Part shown: piece by piece, positions 36,501-51,330 of the stretch
Numbering within the stretch: the first letter of the stretch is position 1
Layout of the letters: every line of letters starts with the position of its first letter
NCBI GenBank assembly: GCA_013399695.1
Contig: VXAU01002497.1
Location: forward strand, 31,390-95,389
DNA: 64,000 bases
Direction of reading: 5' to 3'
Origin: Formicarius rufipectus
Taxonomy: Eukaryota > Chordata > Aves > Passeriformes > Formicariidae
The notes under the pieces: generated by a model
What the model was told of the DNA's origin: nothing
The model's input: the letters and a program-made list of their open reading frames with translations, nothing else
The model's database searches: none
Made by a program: the position numbers and the translations under genes

Positions 36501-39500
36501 TATGTTCCTTTGATCTACAACTATTTTTGTTTATCAGAAAAGTGAGCCACTCTAGTCAGTTTTCATGTTATATTTTTTTTAAATGAATTTCAGATTTTAG
36601 CACATTAAAGACTATCCTCCTCTTGGACAGTCTAAGTCTCTCTGGTGTGGTCTGTATCTGTTTCCCCTCCTTGTTCTGATGCTATCTGTTCTTTTCCCAA
36701 ATATGTGAGGAAAAACCTTCAAAAGTATTCCACCACAGTGGATGTTTTGACAAGCATGTGGTGGCTGAATGAAGTGATCCTATTTTCACCTGGACTTCTG
36801 AAGTATTTTGAGAAGTTCTAAGGTTAGAAGGACAAATAGCACTACCTAACCCATTCATCTGCACCATTCAATTTCATAAGGATAAGCATACAAAACACCC
36901 AGAACATTTCCCCAATCCCCCAAACCAGACAGAAACTGTTTGAAACTCACTTCATTTTTAAGGTAGTGATATGATATCTATTTTCCATATCTTTATTAAC
37001 CAAACTTCACTAATTATCCTTAGAAATAGAATATGTATGTTAGTAAAATGGGGATTTTGGACAACTTTCAGTCAAGCATATTGCTACACTTTGTCACCAA
37101 TGATGATAAGCCTTGTAGTTTTCAGCTATCTTGTCTATTGGAACCATACCTAAAGATCATGTTGGAATAAATTGAACTATTCAGCTATCACTTCAGAGGA
37201 CTTACTTTTCTCATCTTGAATAATTCTTTTACCTTCTTTTTAGAAATAACTACATCACATCTCTTTGGCAAGAAAACCACCCAAGGTATACCCTGTATTT
37301 TAATAGTGGCCTATCTGTGTGTGCACAGATATAAGATCATTTACTCCTTTCTCTTCTTTTGTCTCACGCCCGTGCATTCAAAGGCCAATTCAGGTGGGAG
37401 GTTTTTCCATATTAGGGTACTGAAAATTCTTTTTGACACATTTTTCTGTGATGATTCATTAGCAGTTTCTTGAGAGAGTAATTTTCAGAAAAAGGTCTAC
37501 CGTCGTAAGGGAAAACTAGATCATAAAAGAACTGAATTTTGCAGTTTTAAATTTCTTTCTGTTGAATTGCTCTACTTTCATTAGGAGATAGATTAGAGGA
37601 TGACTTTGCAAGCTGTATCTTGTCTTCCTCATGATTTACAATATAACTAAGATATATTTCAACTGTATTTGTTTGACCTACAAACTACCAAATACAAGAT
37701 TATGGACAAATCTTAATCACTCAAATTTCTAATAAATGTCATAAAGTTGCCTTGATTCTTAGGCAGATATTTTTCTTTTCCCTCAGGTAATCCTGAAGTC
37801 ACCCTTTTAATGAACCTTTACTATTTCATATTTGAATCTGCTTAATATAAGGCAATAACTTTCTGTAAAACAAGCTTTCTTGAATCAAAAAAGATAAAGT
37901 GGATAATTTAGAGAACTGGAGTATGATGTACGAAACTCAAACATATGTACTAATAAGATGCTTGACCTGTTTATCAGAAGGTCTTGTTTATGAAGACTTA
38001 GTTTATGCAGTTATGATGGATTCACATTGATGACATATGGTATTTCCTTAATTGTATTATGACACGTAAATGATTTCCTAGGATCTGCATCAGACTAACT
38101 AATCTGCACAGGTCCCAAAGCTTTCTCTCTTTTTATACTCTCCCATCTTTGAAGTATTCATCTTTGTTCAAAAATTTATTACTAGCAGTTTAACAACATT
38201 CAAAATGCTCCTGAAAGATATGTCATTCTCAATTTTCTCATTGATTCCTATTCTGAATGCCTTTAATTTCAGCTGATGTTACTTCATGTCCTCCTTCGCT
38301 ACAGATGAAATTCTTCAGTCATATGAGAGAGGATGCCTGCACTTCTGTTCACATATGTTTCTGCCTAAAAGAATGAGCACAGGGAATAATCTACATCTGC
38401 CTACATAACAATTGCAAAATCAGACAAGACTCTGGGTTTCCCTTGGTCTGTCCAGTATCAGTGTAGTAAGGTAAAAATTAATCCTGGCCTTAAGGTAGGG
38501 AAGATGATCAGCTGTCAGTACAGACATGAAATAAGCTTTTCTAAGTGGGAGGGAGTTCCTCCTCTGTTTGAAGACTGCTATAAAAATATGCTAGTCAAAT
38601 ACATTTCTGTTCCAAGAATATATGGTGTAATTTTTAAAAAGAGCCATCATATGAAGTTGACAACACAGTTTTATACAAAGTTAAGTAGGTAAGGAAACAG
38701 TGTATATGCAAAGCATATACAGTTATGGTAAATTTTATGAATGGTAGTTGATTTCAACATTTGATGACACTTTCCATGTACAAATTACAAAACTGGAATC
38801 TCCATAAAAAATACATTTTTGTAAAATATACTGCAATTCAGAATTCCCTTTATAAAATCTTTCTTGAAGCTCCTGAAATAATGCAAAAAATGTAAGAAGA
38901 GATATAAGAAGTTGACAGGAAATGTACTGGAGTTGAGAGTCTGTCTCCCATGCTAGTAACATTGCAAAATATTTATAATATGAAGAGTTCTATCATTTTT
39001 TGAATTTGAATTCAATTCCATCTTCAGTCAATCAAATTATGTTTAAAGGCAGGATATGCAGTAATTTTAAAATGATATTTAAGTTCCACATAATAAAGAT
39101 TTGTATGTACCGATTCTGAAAGAAATGCAGTATTGAAATTTGTGCTATAATTACATAAACACTACAGAAATTAAATGTATAGGTCTGAACTATCAGGGTT
39201 TCTCTTCTCCCTGTTTAACTTGTATAGGCCAATTTCTGCCTGCAAAATATAAAGAAACCAAATCCAAATGGGCAGAGATCTCAAGAACAGTGCTGGCTCA
39301 TATATTGCTAAGTACTTTTCAGTTCTTAGAGAAACTCAAACTTAAAAAAAAAAACATATGTATGAACTCAGATTTTAGCTACAGCTCTATTTTATCATAG
39401 CACTTATTAAGTCACATTAACCCCTTCCAATGACTTATATTCTTGATGATACCTCACATTTTAGCCTCAGATTTATTTGATGTTTTGTGTCTTGTAAGGA

Positions 39501-40174
39501 ATAAATATTCCTATGCCAATTGGTTTTATTCACTTTATTTCATATGGTAAGATTTACACCAGCAATCAGAAGAATGGTGTGGGTTCCTAATACTAACAGT
39601 TCAGTAGCTTGTGAGATTGGTTTGGAAGATTCAGCTTTGATTTTTATGATCTGAAATGTCTTTACCTTTCATACCTCTTCAGTGTCAGCTTTTATTTTTA
39701 GCTTTTCAGGATTTTTTTTCTAACCATTTAAGAAGAGAAAACACAGCTGTACTAGATGACTTTTTAGAGCTCTTTAAACCCCATAGTTTTGCATTTTACC
39801 AATCTAGTGGCTTAATGTTTACTATTAATGTGAAAAAGCAATAGAGGGCAGGCTAATTAGCTCTTAGCACAGGTAAGAGTGGCTATTACACATTATTAAG
39901 TTGGTAGTTGACTGGATGGTAGCTGACTTTTTTGTTGGTAGACAAGTGAGAAGTTACTAGTAGGCCTAGTTCTCAAGGCAGCACTAGGACTATGACTGCA
40001 GTGTCTAACTTCATACAAGCAATCACACTATGATTCAGACTCTCCCATTTAGGTAGAAAAGGGAACAGATATGATGAAATCTCCATAAAAGCAGAGTGCT
40101 TTTACTAAACTGTTCTGACCCAAGAAGAAAGGGATATGTTCCTGGACAATGATGACAGTGACTTAAGGATTAAT

Positions 40175-40266
40175 TAAAAAACAAACAAACAAACAAACCA
40201 AAGCCAAAAAAAAAACCCCCCACACCCAAAACAAACAAAAAAAACCCAACAAACAAACAAAAAACC
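40175..40266. repeat. (CAAA)n and A/C-rich tract
   Basis: About 90 bases of only A and C with one G: CAAA units, poly-A, poly-C, then CAAA units again. The 74-codon minus frame over it is an artefact. Confidence 0.9.
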
Positions 40267-42171
40267 ATAACGTTATGGCTTCTACTATTTTCTCATTTTT
40301 CTGAAATGTGTCAAAGAGAAAAAAAGGATGAGGATCGAAATACTGTGTGCATTGCAGAAGTATCATAATACCAATGGGCATCATCATATCTCACATGTGA
40401 ATCTGTACCCTACTTAATATAAGTTTATTTCTTCTCTTCCTCTCCCAGATTCTTGGATACTCTTCTGTTATCTCAGAAAGGTAGGAAGATCTGAGAAAAA
40501 ATATAACATGACATCTCAAAGCAAAAACTGCTGCTAATATAACAGCGGTAAACACATGGACGTTTTAAAAAAGACTGGAGTGTGCTGGTTTTAATTGTAT
40601 TACCCTGGATTGATTTGGATTGTGTTCTATGTCAAAAAACTGCTAAATGATGGAGAAGAGGTTCTTTGGTTTTGATCAGCTAGTTACTGAAATGACAAAG
40701 AAAGGGTTTTGTCTGAAAAGGATTTTGATAGCACATGACATTTTACTCCAATTTTCTTATTATGAAGCAAAATTTTTTCAGATTTCTAACAGTACAGCAG
40801 ATACTCCCTTGGAAACAGTTAAAATCAAAGCACAGCCAAAGTAACTATGACTAGAAAAAAATTCAAGTAGAATAATTGCTATCTTTTAGGCAATTTTTTT
40901 CATCAAAAAACAGTGCTCATACTACTTATAGGCACAGAAACAGTACAGTCTGTCTAAGCTGTGGTAAATATTGCACTGGTCGAGACACCAAAAAATAAAA
41001 ACAAAAGACAAAGACTGTCCAAGCACTGAAGCTCAGTTAAAGAGCACTAGTTCACAATTACATAAAAATTCAGCAAATAACCCCAATTATCTTGACATCT
41101 AATAAGACGTAAGAAAACTATGGATAATTGGAGAAGTCATCTGGCAAGCTTACAAATTGATCCCTGATCCCAAACATAGAGTTCAAACTTGCTAACAGCC
41201 TCTCCTGTTAAGTTGCCAAGGCTCAGTGAAAGGAGTTGCATTCAGCTGCAGAGTGCAAGTATGCACCCTGGATCAAATTCAGATGTAATGACTTCAGTTC
41301 ATAAACTTCTCTGTGTTCATGGTTGACTAGTCCAGCCTTATGTTCTGGAGTAAGCAGTGAAGAACTAATTTGCTTCCTACAGATTCTTGACATCCTGAAG
41401 ATTAGGAATTTGAAGTCAGCAAATGGGAGTGTTTAGGAAAGCAAGAGAATGCCAAGGATTTACAGCCAAAATTATAGTGTTATTTAAGTCAGTGTCATTT
41501 CTGACACAAATTCCAGTGGAACTGAGACTCCATCCCTGGCTATCACGACCATAACTGTTTAACTACAATTAGATAGCTGTGCAAATACCTCAGTTCGCAG
41601 ATGTGCTAAATACCCACTGACATTGAACACATCTCTCTTGATATGTATACAGTAAGTGTTTTCATATGGTATCTATCTTCTTTAGAGTACTCTATGTACC
41701 TGCATTTGAACAAGACTCCTCCAGCCTATGAAGATTCTCCTGTTCTATTTAGAATGAAGGGAACTAGATCACAGAAAAGTGAAGTAAAGCATTTGCCCAA
41801 AGGTCAAAAAGAAAACCCATGAAAAGCCTGTTCTATCAATCCCTAAGCAAACCCACAAGTCACCAGCTGTCCAGTTTTCATCAGATGCTCAGAACCTCCC
41901 AAGACATATGGCTGCAGAAATGCTAGCTTAGACAAAGTTTTCTTTAAAGTATAACTAGTCCCTAGCACTAACTTTCTGTTCTGTTTGGTAAATGTCCTTG
42001 GTGTTTCAAAAACGCCAAGCTTCTGTTAAAGAACAGAATTCTGCAAGCAAATGTCTTTTCCCCTCCTGAAGAAAAGCTGGGGCTTTAGTGTTCATCAGGT
42101 ACTATCCAGAATTGATTTAACTGTAAGCCTCTCTTGCTCTGACTGATAACTTTTGATTTTTACTGGAGAAG

Positions 42172-42210
42172 GAAAAAAAAAAAAAAACACACCAAAACAA
42201 AACACAAAAT
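42172..42210. repeat. Poly-A with CAAAA units
   Basis: A run of 15 A followed by CACACCAAAACAAAACAC. Confidence 0.85.
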
Positions 42211-42930
42211 GTGATTGATAGTCCACTAAATTAGGAAGTAGCACTAAATCCTAACAATTTTGTTTATTAAAATACAAGGATGCCTAGTTAAGTTGCTGTA
42301 CGTGCAGCACATTCAGTAAAGGAAATATCAATGAATGCTAATCTGTGTCATTTCGTGATGTAAACGTTGAGCACAAAATTCTCCCCTTAACGTGATAAAG
42401 ATACAACACCTATGCTTTGATACAGTTATGGTGCAGCTGAGGTGACAGGCTGAATATGACAATTGGGATTGAGGAATTTAGAGCAAGCTGCTGAACTGTG
42501 TTGGGAATAAATGGGCTGCTAATGTTCAGCTCAGGGATAGAAATAGGAGGCTAAAATCCCTGTAACTGCTTTCTAAATTATCTTGTCCAGTAAATGTACA
42601 TCGGCATACAAGATCTCAAAGATGAGAAAATGAAGAATAAATTAATTTCAATATTACCCAAGTTTGCTCCTAAACACTCCTGAGATCAACACCAGCCAAC
42701 TTCCATATTCTTTCCCAAGAGGGTAGCAGACTTCAGCAAATCTGTCATGTACAACTTAAGCCTCTGTGTGGGGGGGAGCACCTGTAAGGGGCACCTGTCA
42801 GGGACTGCCAAGAGGATAATTTTTACCAACGGATGAATCTGTCTGCTGCTAACTAGAGACTGCCACAACCACCAGCTATATACCCTTTGCCATAGAGCTG
42901 CTGTTTTTGCAAGTTTTTCTACTGTTCGGA

Positions 42931-43380
42931 TGTTATAGTTAGGATAAAAGATATATTAGATAGGTAATTATTACCATTCTATTACTTCTGTATGTTCAAC
43001 TGTTCTGATCGGGTATGGGAACCCCAGTTACAGCCCCCTGATTGGTTCTTGTACCCCTAAAACCCCATTGGCTGGCCGGTGGGGCAATGCAGCACCACCC
43101 TATAAGGCTAAGCCACCCCCAGTTTCCCCTTATAAGTTATAAACCCTCCTTCCCTTTTCCTTTTGTGTCATGATCCGCCCCTAACTCCACCCAAGTTCGA
43201 GAATCCGCCAACTGAACCCTATAAGAGTCCCATGCGCCCCTAATGAAGTGTTCACGCCTCTTCTCCCACGCTGTGTGGACCGTTCCTTCTTCCCTTACCG
43301 GACCATGACACCTCTGCTCCTTTTGCACATTTTTTATTTTTCTCAATGCTACCAAAAACAATAAAGTATGCCCAAATAAT
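42931..43380 (+). mobile_element. LTR-like element, probable solo LTR
   Basis: A sharp patch of promoter-like sequence in AT-rich DNA: inverted CCAAT words (CTGATTGG, CCCATTGG), several TATA-like CCCTATAAG and CTTATAAG words, a C-rich leader, then AATAAA at 43360-43365. The order (CCAAT, TATA, about 140 bases, AATAAA) is that of a retroviral LTR in plus orientation. TG at 42931 and CA near 43327 could be its ends, but I found no target-site duplication, and no gag or pol remains flank it. It might instead be a small orphan promoter. No coding sequence is present. Confidence 0.42.
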
Positions 43381-46169
43381 GTGATTTTTTGAAAAGAATT
43401 CAAAGAAATTAGTAGAATTTTCTAAGAATCTGAATCTAAATAATTACAAGAATATTTTTCCATCCTCTTGCCATTTTCTTGCTACTTTTCTAGCCCTGAA
43501 GTTGATAGAGACTTTCCACTCAATGCATTCATTCTGAAACTCACACTCAGTACACCTAAGTACAACTAATACTCAAAAGTGCAACCACCAGAAGACACAT
43601 ATCAAATAATAAAAAACAGTATGTACAAGATGTTCTGCTTGCGCAGAAACTTCTTCACTGGACTGAGCCTGTTTCTGCTATCTTTGGGGAGAGATGAAAC
43701 TTAACCTATGCCAAATAGTGGAGAGGATTACTTTTTTTTTTCTAAGGTGAACATCAAATATATTTAAAGATGCAAACTGTCTGAATCAAACCAGAAGCAA
43801 CGACCTTTTTCTTCCTGCATGACTGGGTCAATGTCAGTGTTAAGTGAATTAAATGCATAATTTATTAAATAGTCTCTCTGAGCACTGAAATCTTTCAGAG
43901 TTTAAACAGATTCCGTTTGCCATCATTATTTTGGAAGGAGATTGAATAGGTTAATTTTAATTATTTTCCTCCTTTTTCTGTTCAGTGCTGTCTGCGGGAT
44001 AATTTTTATAGCCATCTTCAGCTGCTCTTTTATAAGGGAAACTGAAGTGTGTGTTATTCCCAAGTTTTACCAGTCCTACCTCAGAATCACTTGAGGAGAG
44101 AGCTCCCAAAACACTGCAGGCATCATGTGTTGATTGCCTCATTTATAAGTGATTACATGTTGAAGACTAAGGTTCAGAATTTATACCAAATTCTCACTCT
44201 ACCCAATTCTCAAAATCAAATGATAGTGCTACTCCAACAAGGAAAAGGAAAACATCAGTGGAGCAACTCTTGGAAGTTACAGATTTCACACAAAGCCCTA
44301 CTGATACTAACACCATTCAATTAAAAGCAAAGATGATACAATGCACTAAGAAACAAATCATTTTGATGTAAACAACTCTTCCCAGAGACACTCATTATTA
44401 GCAAGAAAACTAAATAAATGCTTATTACTGGTTTTAATATCTCTGGGATTACTTTGGTCCTGCTGTCATGTGGGTAGACCTGCTTTCCCAGATAGGACTC
44501 CCTGCTCAGCTGGCAAGCTGGGGTCAGCAGCTGTCAAGAGGAAAAGAAATAAAGGAAACCCACTAATTCAATATGCTCCTTGGTCTTCTCTTGGGGGGCA
44601 CCCAGGAAGGCTGACATTGCTTTTGCTTTTTGAAATCCATCTTTTACTATTGGTCTTTTGCCACTTGACCTGTTAGAAAGTAAACTTATGAGCTCAGGCC
44701 ACTCATCTGTTTTCTAATATCTTAAAGAAAGAAGTAGATTTTTGATGTTTAATACAGAAGGTGAAACAAGCATCTGGTTTGAAATGAACTCTTAGTATTT
44801 GCAGTGCTTTAAAGGATATGCACATACCCATATACCATTCTTTCTAAAGAAAAACAGGATTCCCCACACATCTCAAGAAAAAGCTATTTTGCATATGAAA
44901 AAGGTGTGTGAAAAGGAAACAGAAATGCAAGCTTAATATTTGGTGTAAAGTCGACAGATTACAGAGCTCAGTTTTCTTCAGCACATTTTATAGGAAAGGT
45001 CTTAAATGTTTAAAGAAAAAGAGAGTAGAGTAAGGAAGACCAAGGGCTAAGGAAGGTGTCTTCAGGTGCTGTGCCTTTAAGATTCTATACACTCTTCTCC
45101 CATTGCCTGACAACATTCCTAACCATGCTTATTAACGGGACAGAGCCAGCTCTGCAGAGTGGGTAAAAAGCTCCGTGGAGAGCACTACCGCTTGCAACAT
45201 CTACCTACTTCCCTGAAGCTCTGTAAATCTCTCTGAGGCAATCCTCCCAACTTCGCAGATGAATAAATGAATCTTCAGTGGAAGTTTTTTTTATGACTGA
45301 AGCCTTGTTAACTTGCTTTGCCGTTTAGAAGAGCCACATATCCTGTTCCCCTTCCAAAGTTACTACCTTTGATATTTTGTTATACCTAATATGATGAGAA
45401 CAAAATTTTAAATTTCTATTAGGATTCTATTAGAATTTAAGAGGAGGTAAAAGTACTTGAATTTGCTTCTTTTTTTTTCCCCAGGAGAAACACAAAGATA
45501 CTGAAATTTATTCTGGATTGACATTGTCTTTTAAGGTCAAAAAAAATAACTAGAAGTTCACATTTACCCACTGACAGCCCAAGGCAGCATTAAAAATGTG
45601 CCGGTTAAGCAGAATGATGACAAATTTCTCATTATGTCCCAAATAAGAAAAAACCCCTAAACTCTGTAACCATAATACAACTTTCTTCCACTCCTACTCC
45701 CTTATAAATACTAATATATTATCTGATATCTTGCTGTGAGAGGGATTTTTCTTTCTTTTGAGGGTCGGAGGAAAACAGAGTTGTGGGATTTCTTTGTATA
45801 TTGTTAAAAACAGAAATATACTAAACTTGAAGGGGGCATTTAGAAAAACCCAACCTTCACACCTGAAGATTAAAGCATCTTAATTTTATCACAGCTTGTC
45901 AACTATATAGAAAAAGCAAAACTATATCACCAGGTTATATTCAATTTGCTAACATGTAGCCAAGTATTTACATGTATGTGCATATGTATATGTGAATAAA
46001 TAGCAAATGAACTAAAAATATTGATATTAAATTTTTCTTTTAAGCAAATTGTAACTATTTATGTCCTGTTTAACTCCCCTACAGATGATAGCATCATATT
46101 TTCTGATCCTGTAGATCAAATTCAAGCAAATGTTTTTTACAATAGCCAAATAAATGACACTTGACTAAG

Positions 46170-46185
46170 AATATATATATATATT
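46170..46185. repeat. (TA)n microsatellite
   Basis: Seven consecutive AT units. Confidence 0.85.
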
Positions 46186-46499
46186 AGTCATTATTTGTAA
46201 AAAGTCATATGAAATGTGGCATTCACATAGGGCCCAATCCCATCTCAACAAGAACCAGAAATGCTTCCTCTTTTTTTTTTTTTCCTCTGATAAGCAATTT
46301 AGGTATACAACCCTACCACTATTTTTACATTTATGTTCTAAATGTAGACAACATGCTGTTACAGCATTTGATTAGAACCACAGCTGTAAAATGATGGAGT
46401 AACCAAAAGTCAAATTGGAGCTAGGAGCTACTACTGTCCGTAAAATTTGCACAAGACACCGTAGCTTTTACTGAAGCTTCTGAGTGACCATATTCTGCC

Positions 46500-46544
46500 T
46501 TTTTTTTTGTTTGGGTTTTTTTGTTTGATTGGGGTTTTTTTTTG
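46500..46544. repeat. TTTG/poly-T tract
   Basis: Only T and G apart from one A; opposite orientation of the CAAA class. Confidence 0.8.
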
Positions 46545-49500
46545 TGAGAAAGGAAGTGACTGCATCAGAAATCACATCTTTGCATCTCTCTCTCGCTTAT
46601 TCATTCTATTCCTTCCTTCTACCTGCCCCACTCCTGTAAGTGTAGTCTAAGTTTTAAAATTCTGATCCCACCACAATGTGTTTTTAATTAAGTTTAACAA
46701 TCTTTTCAGACAGTATAGCTATGGTACTCTTCTGATACCATTATAGAAACGCAAATGGTAATATTCATTACACCTAAGAGCTTCCTCCTAAAATTGAGTA
46801 ATTTTACAGGTATTTTTCAGTTTGAAAAAAGAATACTGACTTACAATAGGCTTTAGACAACAGCAGTCGACTTCCAAGATTAATGAAAATATCAAATTAG
46901 AAGTGAAACCTGTCTACCAGTTTAATTAAGCAAAGCATGCTTGCTGATTTTCCTTTTCACTTAAGAGGAAACCATAGTTCTTTTGCTTAATTTCACTATT
47001 AGCAACTGTCCTAACATATTCTGAATAATACTACTTCGGTAAGATTGTCTCCAGCATGCCACACCCTGCTCTAAGATCCATCATATAACCCAATAAAGTA
47101 CAAAATAATTCAACTATATTTACTGATACTCTAGTAATAGTAGATATGTGAGTATAGATACTGTCAGTCCATCTATTGCCACATGTTGGTCACATGTCTG
47201 TCCTCTCCACTTTGGATATGCATCCCTGCCTTGGTATGACTATGACTCTTTGAATATTTTGAGCTTAATAGAAAGATTTATTTATTGCTAGCTCCCTACC
47301 CATTCACAGGACTACTTATACTCTCCACTTACATATGACATCACCATGGCAGCTATAATTCTTCACTTAGAAAAATTATCTATGTGTAGTTTCTCCTAGT
47401 GCAAATAAACAGTTGGAAAAAAGAAGCCAACCCACAGAAGTCCCATGCAAGTTGCATGTATCAGTGTCCACTGCACAAGCCTCAGGTAAGAGTCAGAAGA
47501 GAGATCTTTCTCGCTCTCCAAGGAACCTACTTGTGTGTACTAGAATGGCCTAGAAAAATCTCCTTCCCCTACAGACCATCTGATTCTTATTATCTTCCAG
47601 TTGTTTATAATGTTGGCTAACAATAGCCTTTCTGTGCATATCTTCCATGCCAAAGACACTAATTCAGAATGTGGGATGGATCAAGCAGCATATGCTTATA
47701 GCTCAAAAGATACCTACAGGAGGCAGCAAACTGTGTTTGCATGTGGCAAACTTTATTCTGAAAATTCTGTATATTTAACAGAGCACTGAACCAATCACAG
47801 CCTTTAAAAAATTATCTGCTAGTATAATTTCCAGATATCATACCTTATAACTCATGTTACTACTACATTGCAAAACTGTGAGTCATTGACAATGTTCATA
47901 TAGACAACAAAATTTAGTATTAATCATGGTAGATGTGTATAAAATTAAATTTGAAATTCCAAGCATTATCCTCAGGAAACTGCTCAAAAAGCCTTTTAAA
48001 CAATAAATACTAATTTACCGCACCATTTGTATGATGGATTAAAAAAAATAATTAGCTCGCTCAATTCTCAAAAAATCCAAAAAAATTAGTCATCAATAAT
48101 AAGAAGTGAAGGAATTATTAATAAAAATAATTAATGCTTATTTGATAATGATTATGATCCTCTAAATGATCATAAATGATCCCCTAAACTTCCTGTGGCA
48201 TTACTGTTAGATGTATACTGACAACCTGAAAAATTGTATTAAATAAAAAGACAAAAAGTTGGTGTGTTAACTGCTGAAATCACAGAGTAACTAAATCTTC
48301 ATTCAATGGACCAGTTTATTTAAATGTGATTAAACCAGCTAAAGAGATTTTGTCCATCAGTTTTATATAAAAAGAGTCAGATAGAATTACAAGAACTAAC
48401 AAAACTCAGAAAATTATATATGTCCAAATCACAGTATATTTTGCAAAACATTTTTATAGTGTAGAGGGGTTATCTTCTACCTAATATGAATTTCAAAGTG
48501 GCTTATGAAGATACTGCATAATTAATTTTTCTTTACATTTTTCTTCCTAGTGTTTATTTAACCAAATAAAAACATTTTTTATGTTTAAAAACTGTATAGT
48601 AAAAAAGGAAAAAATAAAAACATCAGTATTGAGATACAGCAATAATTTCCAATATCAAGTAAAGCAATAGTACGGACAATTTTTTAATAGACACTGATTC
48701 AATAAATAGTAGCATTCTGAATGCAGTGCCACAACTGCAAAATAAAGCAGTAGATGTGAAATATGCTTTTAAATTCCCACATATTAAACCAATGGAAGGC
48801 TCTTCAGAGATATCAGAATGTGAAGCTGTGCCAAAATTCAAATAACAGTTGAGCCATTTCAATTGCTTAGAGCTGTAAGGCAGCCACACTGTCTGTCCAT
48901 TTTCAGCTTAGAAATCTAAATGCCTGCTCCAATGTAAGAAAATAGAGAAATAAAATTCAAGGCAACAATTTTGCAATTGAGGTAAAATATACTGATTATC
49001 CCTCTAAGCTGTCATTTGGCAGGTTAACATAAATGGTCAAGATTTAGTGAAGTCATTTACTGGCAGTCCAAAATCTCATGCAGGAATTTTTTTCTGGCAA
49101 GGAAACTTATCTTTGGGCTGTTTCTTCTACTGTTCTTTGGTTCCTGCTATCCAGTTCTCTCTCTGTTCTTGCATTAACACCCAACAGACACTATCTGAAC
49201 CACAGTGACCTAGTTTGCAGAAATAATCAAGATAAAAAGAACAAAGCTGGAGGTGAGGGTGATAGGGTTTAATTTGTTTTCTGTTCATCTTTTTAAACTA
49301 TTCCATTGTGGTGCCAGAGGAATACCAATGCCAGCAATGAGGAAAGCAGCACAAGAATAAGTATGAGAGAATAGTAAACCACTCTTTTACAGCAACAGCC
49401 CACATTTTGCTCTCAGTTGTACTGTAAAAGTACACCAGAGACCAGACAAGTACCAAGAGGCACATAAAGAGTAAGTATTAAGAACCCTTTCATGTTAATT

Positions 49501-51276
49501 CCCATGCTTGCAGTATTTCATTTTGCCACATTTTGCTGTATATTACTTAAATTTTTCATCACTAGACTGCCATATCTTTGTATTAGTAATTTAATTTCAG
49601 TTTTTCAAATAGCCACAGTAATAAAAAACATGACACTATGTATATTACTGTTTAATTACTTCATTCTAAATAAATTCTAAATGCTCTGAATATTGAGGCA
49701 CAAGTATAACTGGCTGGAAGAAAGTTTCTTACTAAAATCTTTTGTGTGATGCTGGATGTGTCAATACTTAATTGATTGATATGATATATAAAGTAGTAAA
49801 ATTTTATCATAAATAAGATGAAGCAGCTGTCTTGTGAGGAAAAAAGTGCACCCCCCATGACTCTTTAGCTTGCAGGTACTCTAGGGGTCACGGCCAGGTT
49901 TTACTAACTCATGAATACAGTGGTAAGATGAACACACAGCTGTTACCTATCCTATCCTGACAAAGCAAAAAGTACACAGTCCCTGACAAACTGGTTGGAG
50001 ATAGCTTAAAAGAGAGGGAAGAACGTACCACTCTACAAAGCACACACAGAATGATTGAAATTTGAAGCTGTGAGGCCCTGATAGCAAGCCTTATCCACAA
50101 GATCAAAAGGGAACCTGCCCAACAGAACTGGCAGGTAAAGTCAAGAAGTGTTGACATCAAGAGGGGATTGGTCCACAGAAAGTGACCAGGTTCACCTACC
50201 TTCCCCTCTTGCTTTTCAAATATTTTTGCCTGGCACCACTTGGTACAGCGGTGGTGGAGGGGAGTGCTTTGACTCTTCCATCTGGCCATGGTTTCGTCCT
50301 CAGGAGGCAAAGCTCTGGGGACAAGAGTGCACTGCTCTGACACAGCACAGACATCCTGCCCTCTCATCTCATCCTACAGTGCTTGCCACAGCACTGAATT
50401 ACTCTTTAATTGTTAATTATTTTCCATAGTGATTGAATTTTTTGAGATGTGACAGAGCAGAGAAAAAAGAGAAAAATCACTACATTTATTTTCAAGTTAT
50501 AAATAGAATGTGAACTTTCATTGCAAAGTTGAGAGCACATCTGCATGATACGTTCCTGTTTTCATTAATTTAAATAACTTCCTACATTTGTTCATTGAGA
50601 AGACAACTGTACAGGATGATAAATTATGGAGTGTTATAACCTTGTGTTTTACACTGCCAAACCGATACTCTCTTCCACTGCTGTAAGATTAAATAGCACC
50701 TTCTAAAGTACAAACCTAGAACACCCTTACTATTTACAGACATACATAATTTATTCATATTTAAAGGCTGATGTTTTCTTGTACAGTACTATTCATTTAC
50801 TAGTGATTTTCTATTAGATCATGATAAACTGGGGAATATGTGTAGATTTACAAAATATATCTCCCGCCTATTTGTGGGACTTTTTAATGGGAAATTAGCT
50901 GTATTTATTTTGTGGGATGGCACATGATCTTATGTTCCAGAGGAGGGTATTTTAAAATGGCAAATATCTGTCCACTACTAAATTTAAAATGCCTTTGAAG
51001 AAACAGATTTGGTGAAACTCCCAGATTAATCACTAGGTAATCCTAAATGTTATTATTTAAATCCTAAAAGCTAAAAATTAAATATTTTCTATTTTTAATT
51101 TTTGTCCTAAAAGTGATTCAATAAATATACCAAGATAATATGTAATTTCCTATTCTGATCCAAACACATTCTTCCAAATTCCTTTTATCCACAAACACAG
51201 AAGTGTCAAACATTCTCTCCATAGGATACTTTTCCTGATCTTCGAATAACACTCAGAAATGTGAACATTTTTTCCT

Positions 51277-51330
51277 GTTTTGTTTTTGTTTGTTTTTGTA
51301 GGGTTCTTGTTTGTTTGTTTTCTTTCTTCT
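51277..51330. repeat. (TTTG)n tract
   Basis: TTTTG and TTTG units interrupted by GTAGGGTTC. Confidence 0.8.

Larger units (their letters stand above)
36501..42930. other. No gene recognised
   Basis: AT-rich sequence with one long CAAA tract at 40.2 kb. No CR1 and no frame above 86 codons. Confidence 0.5.
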
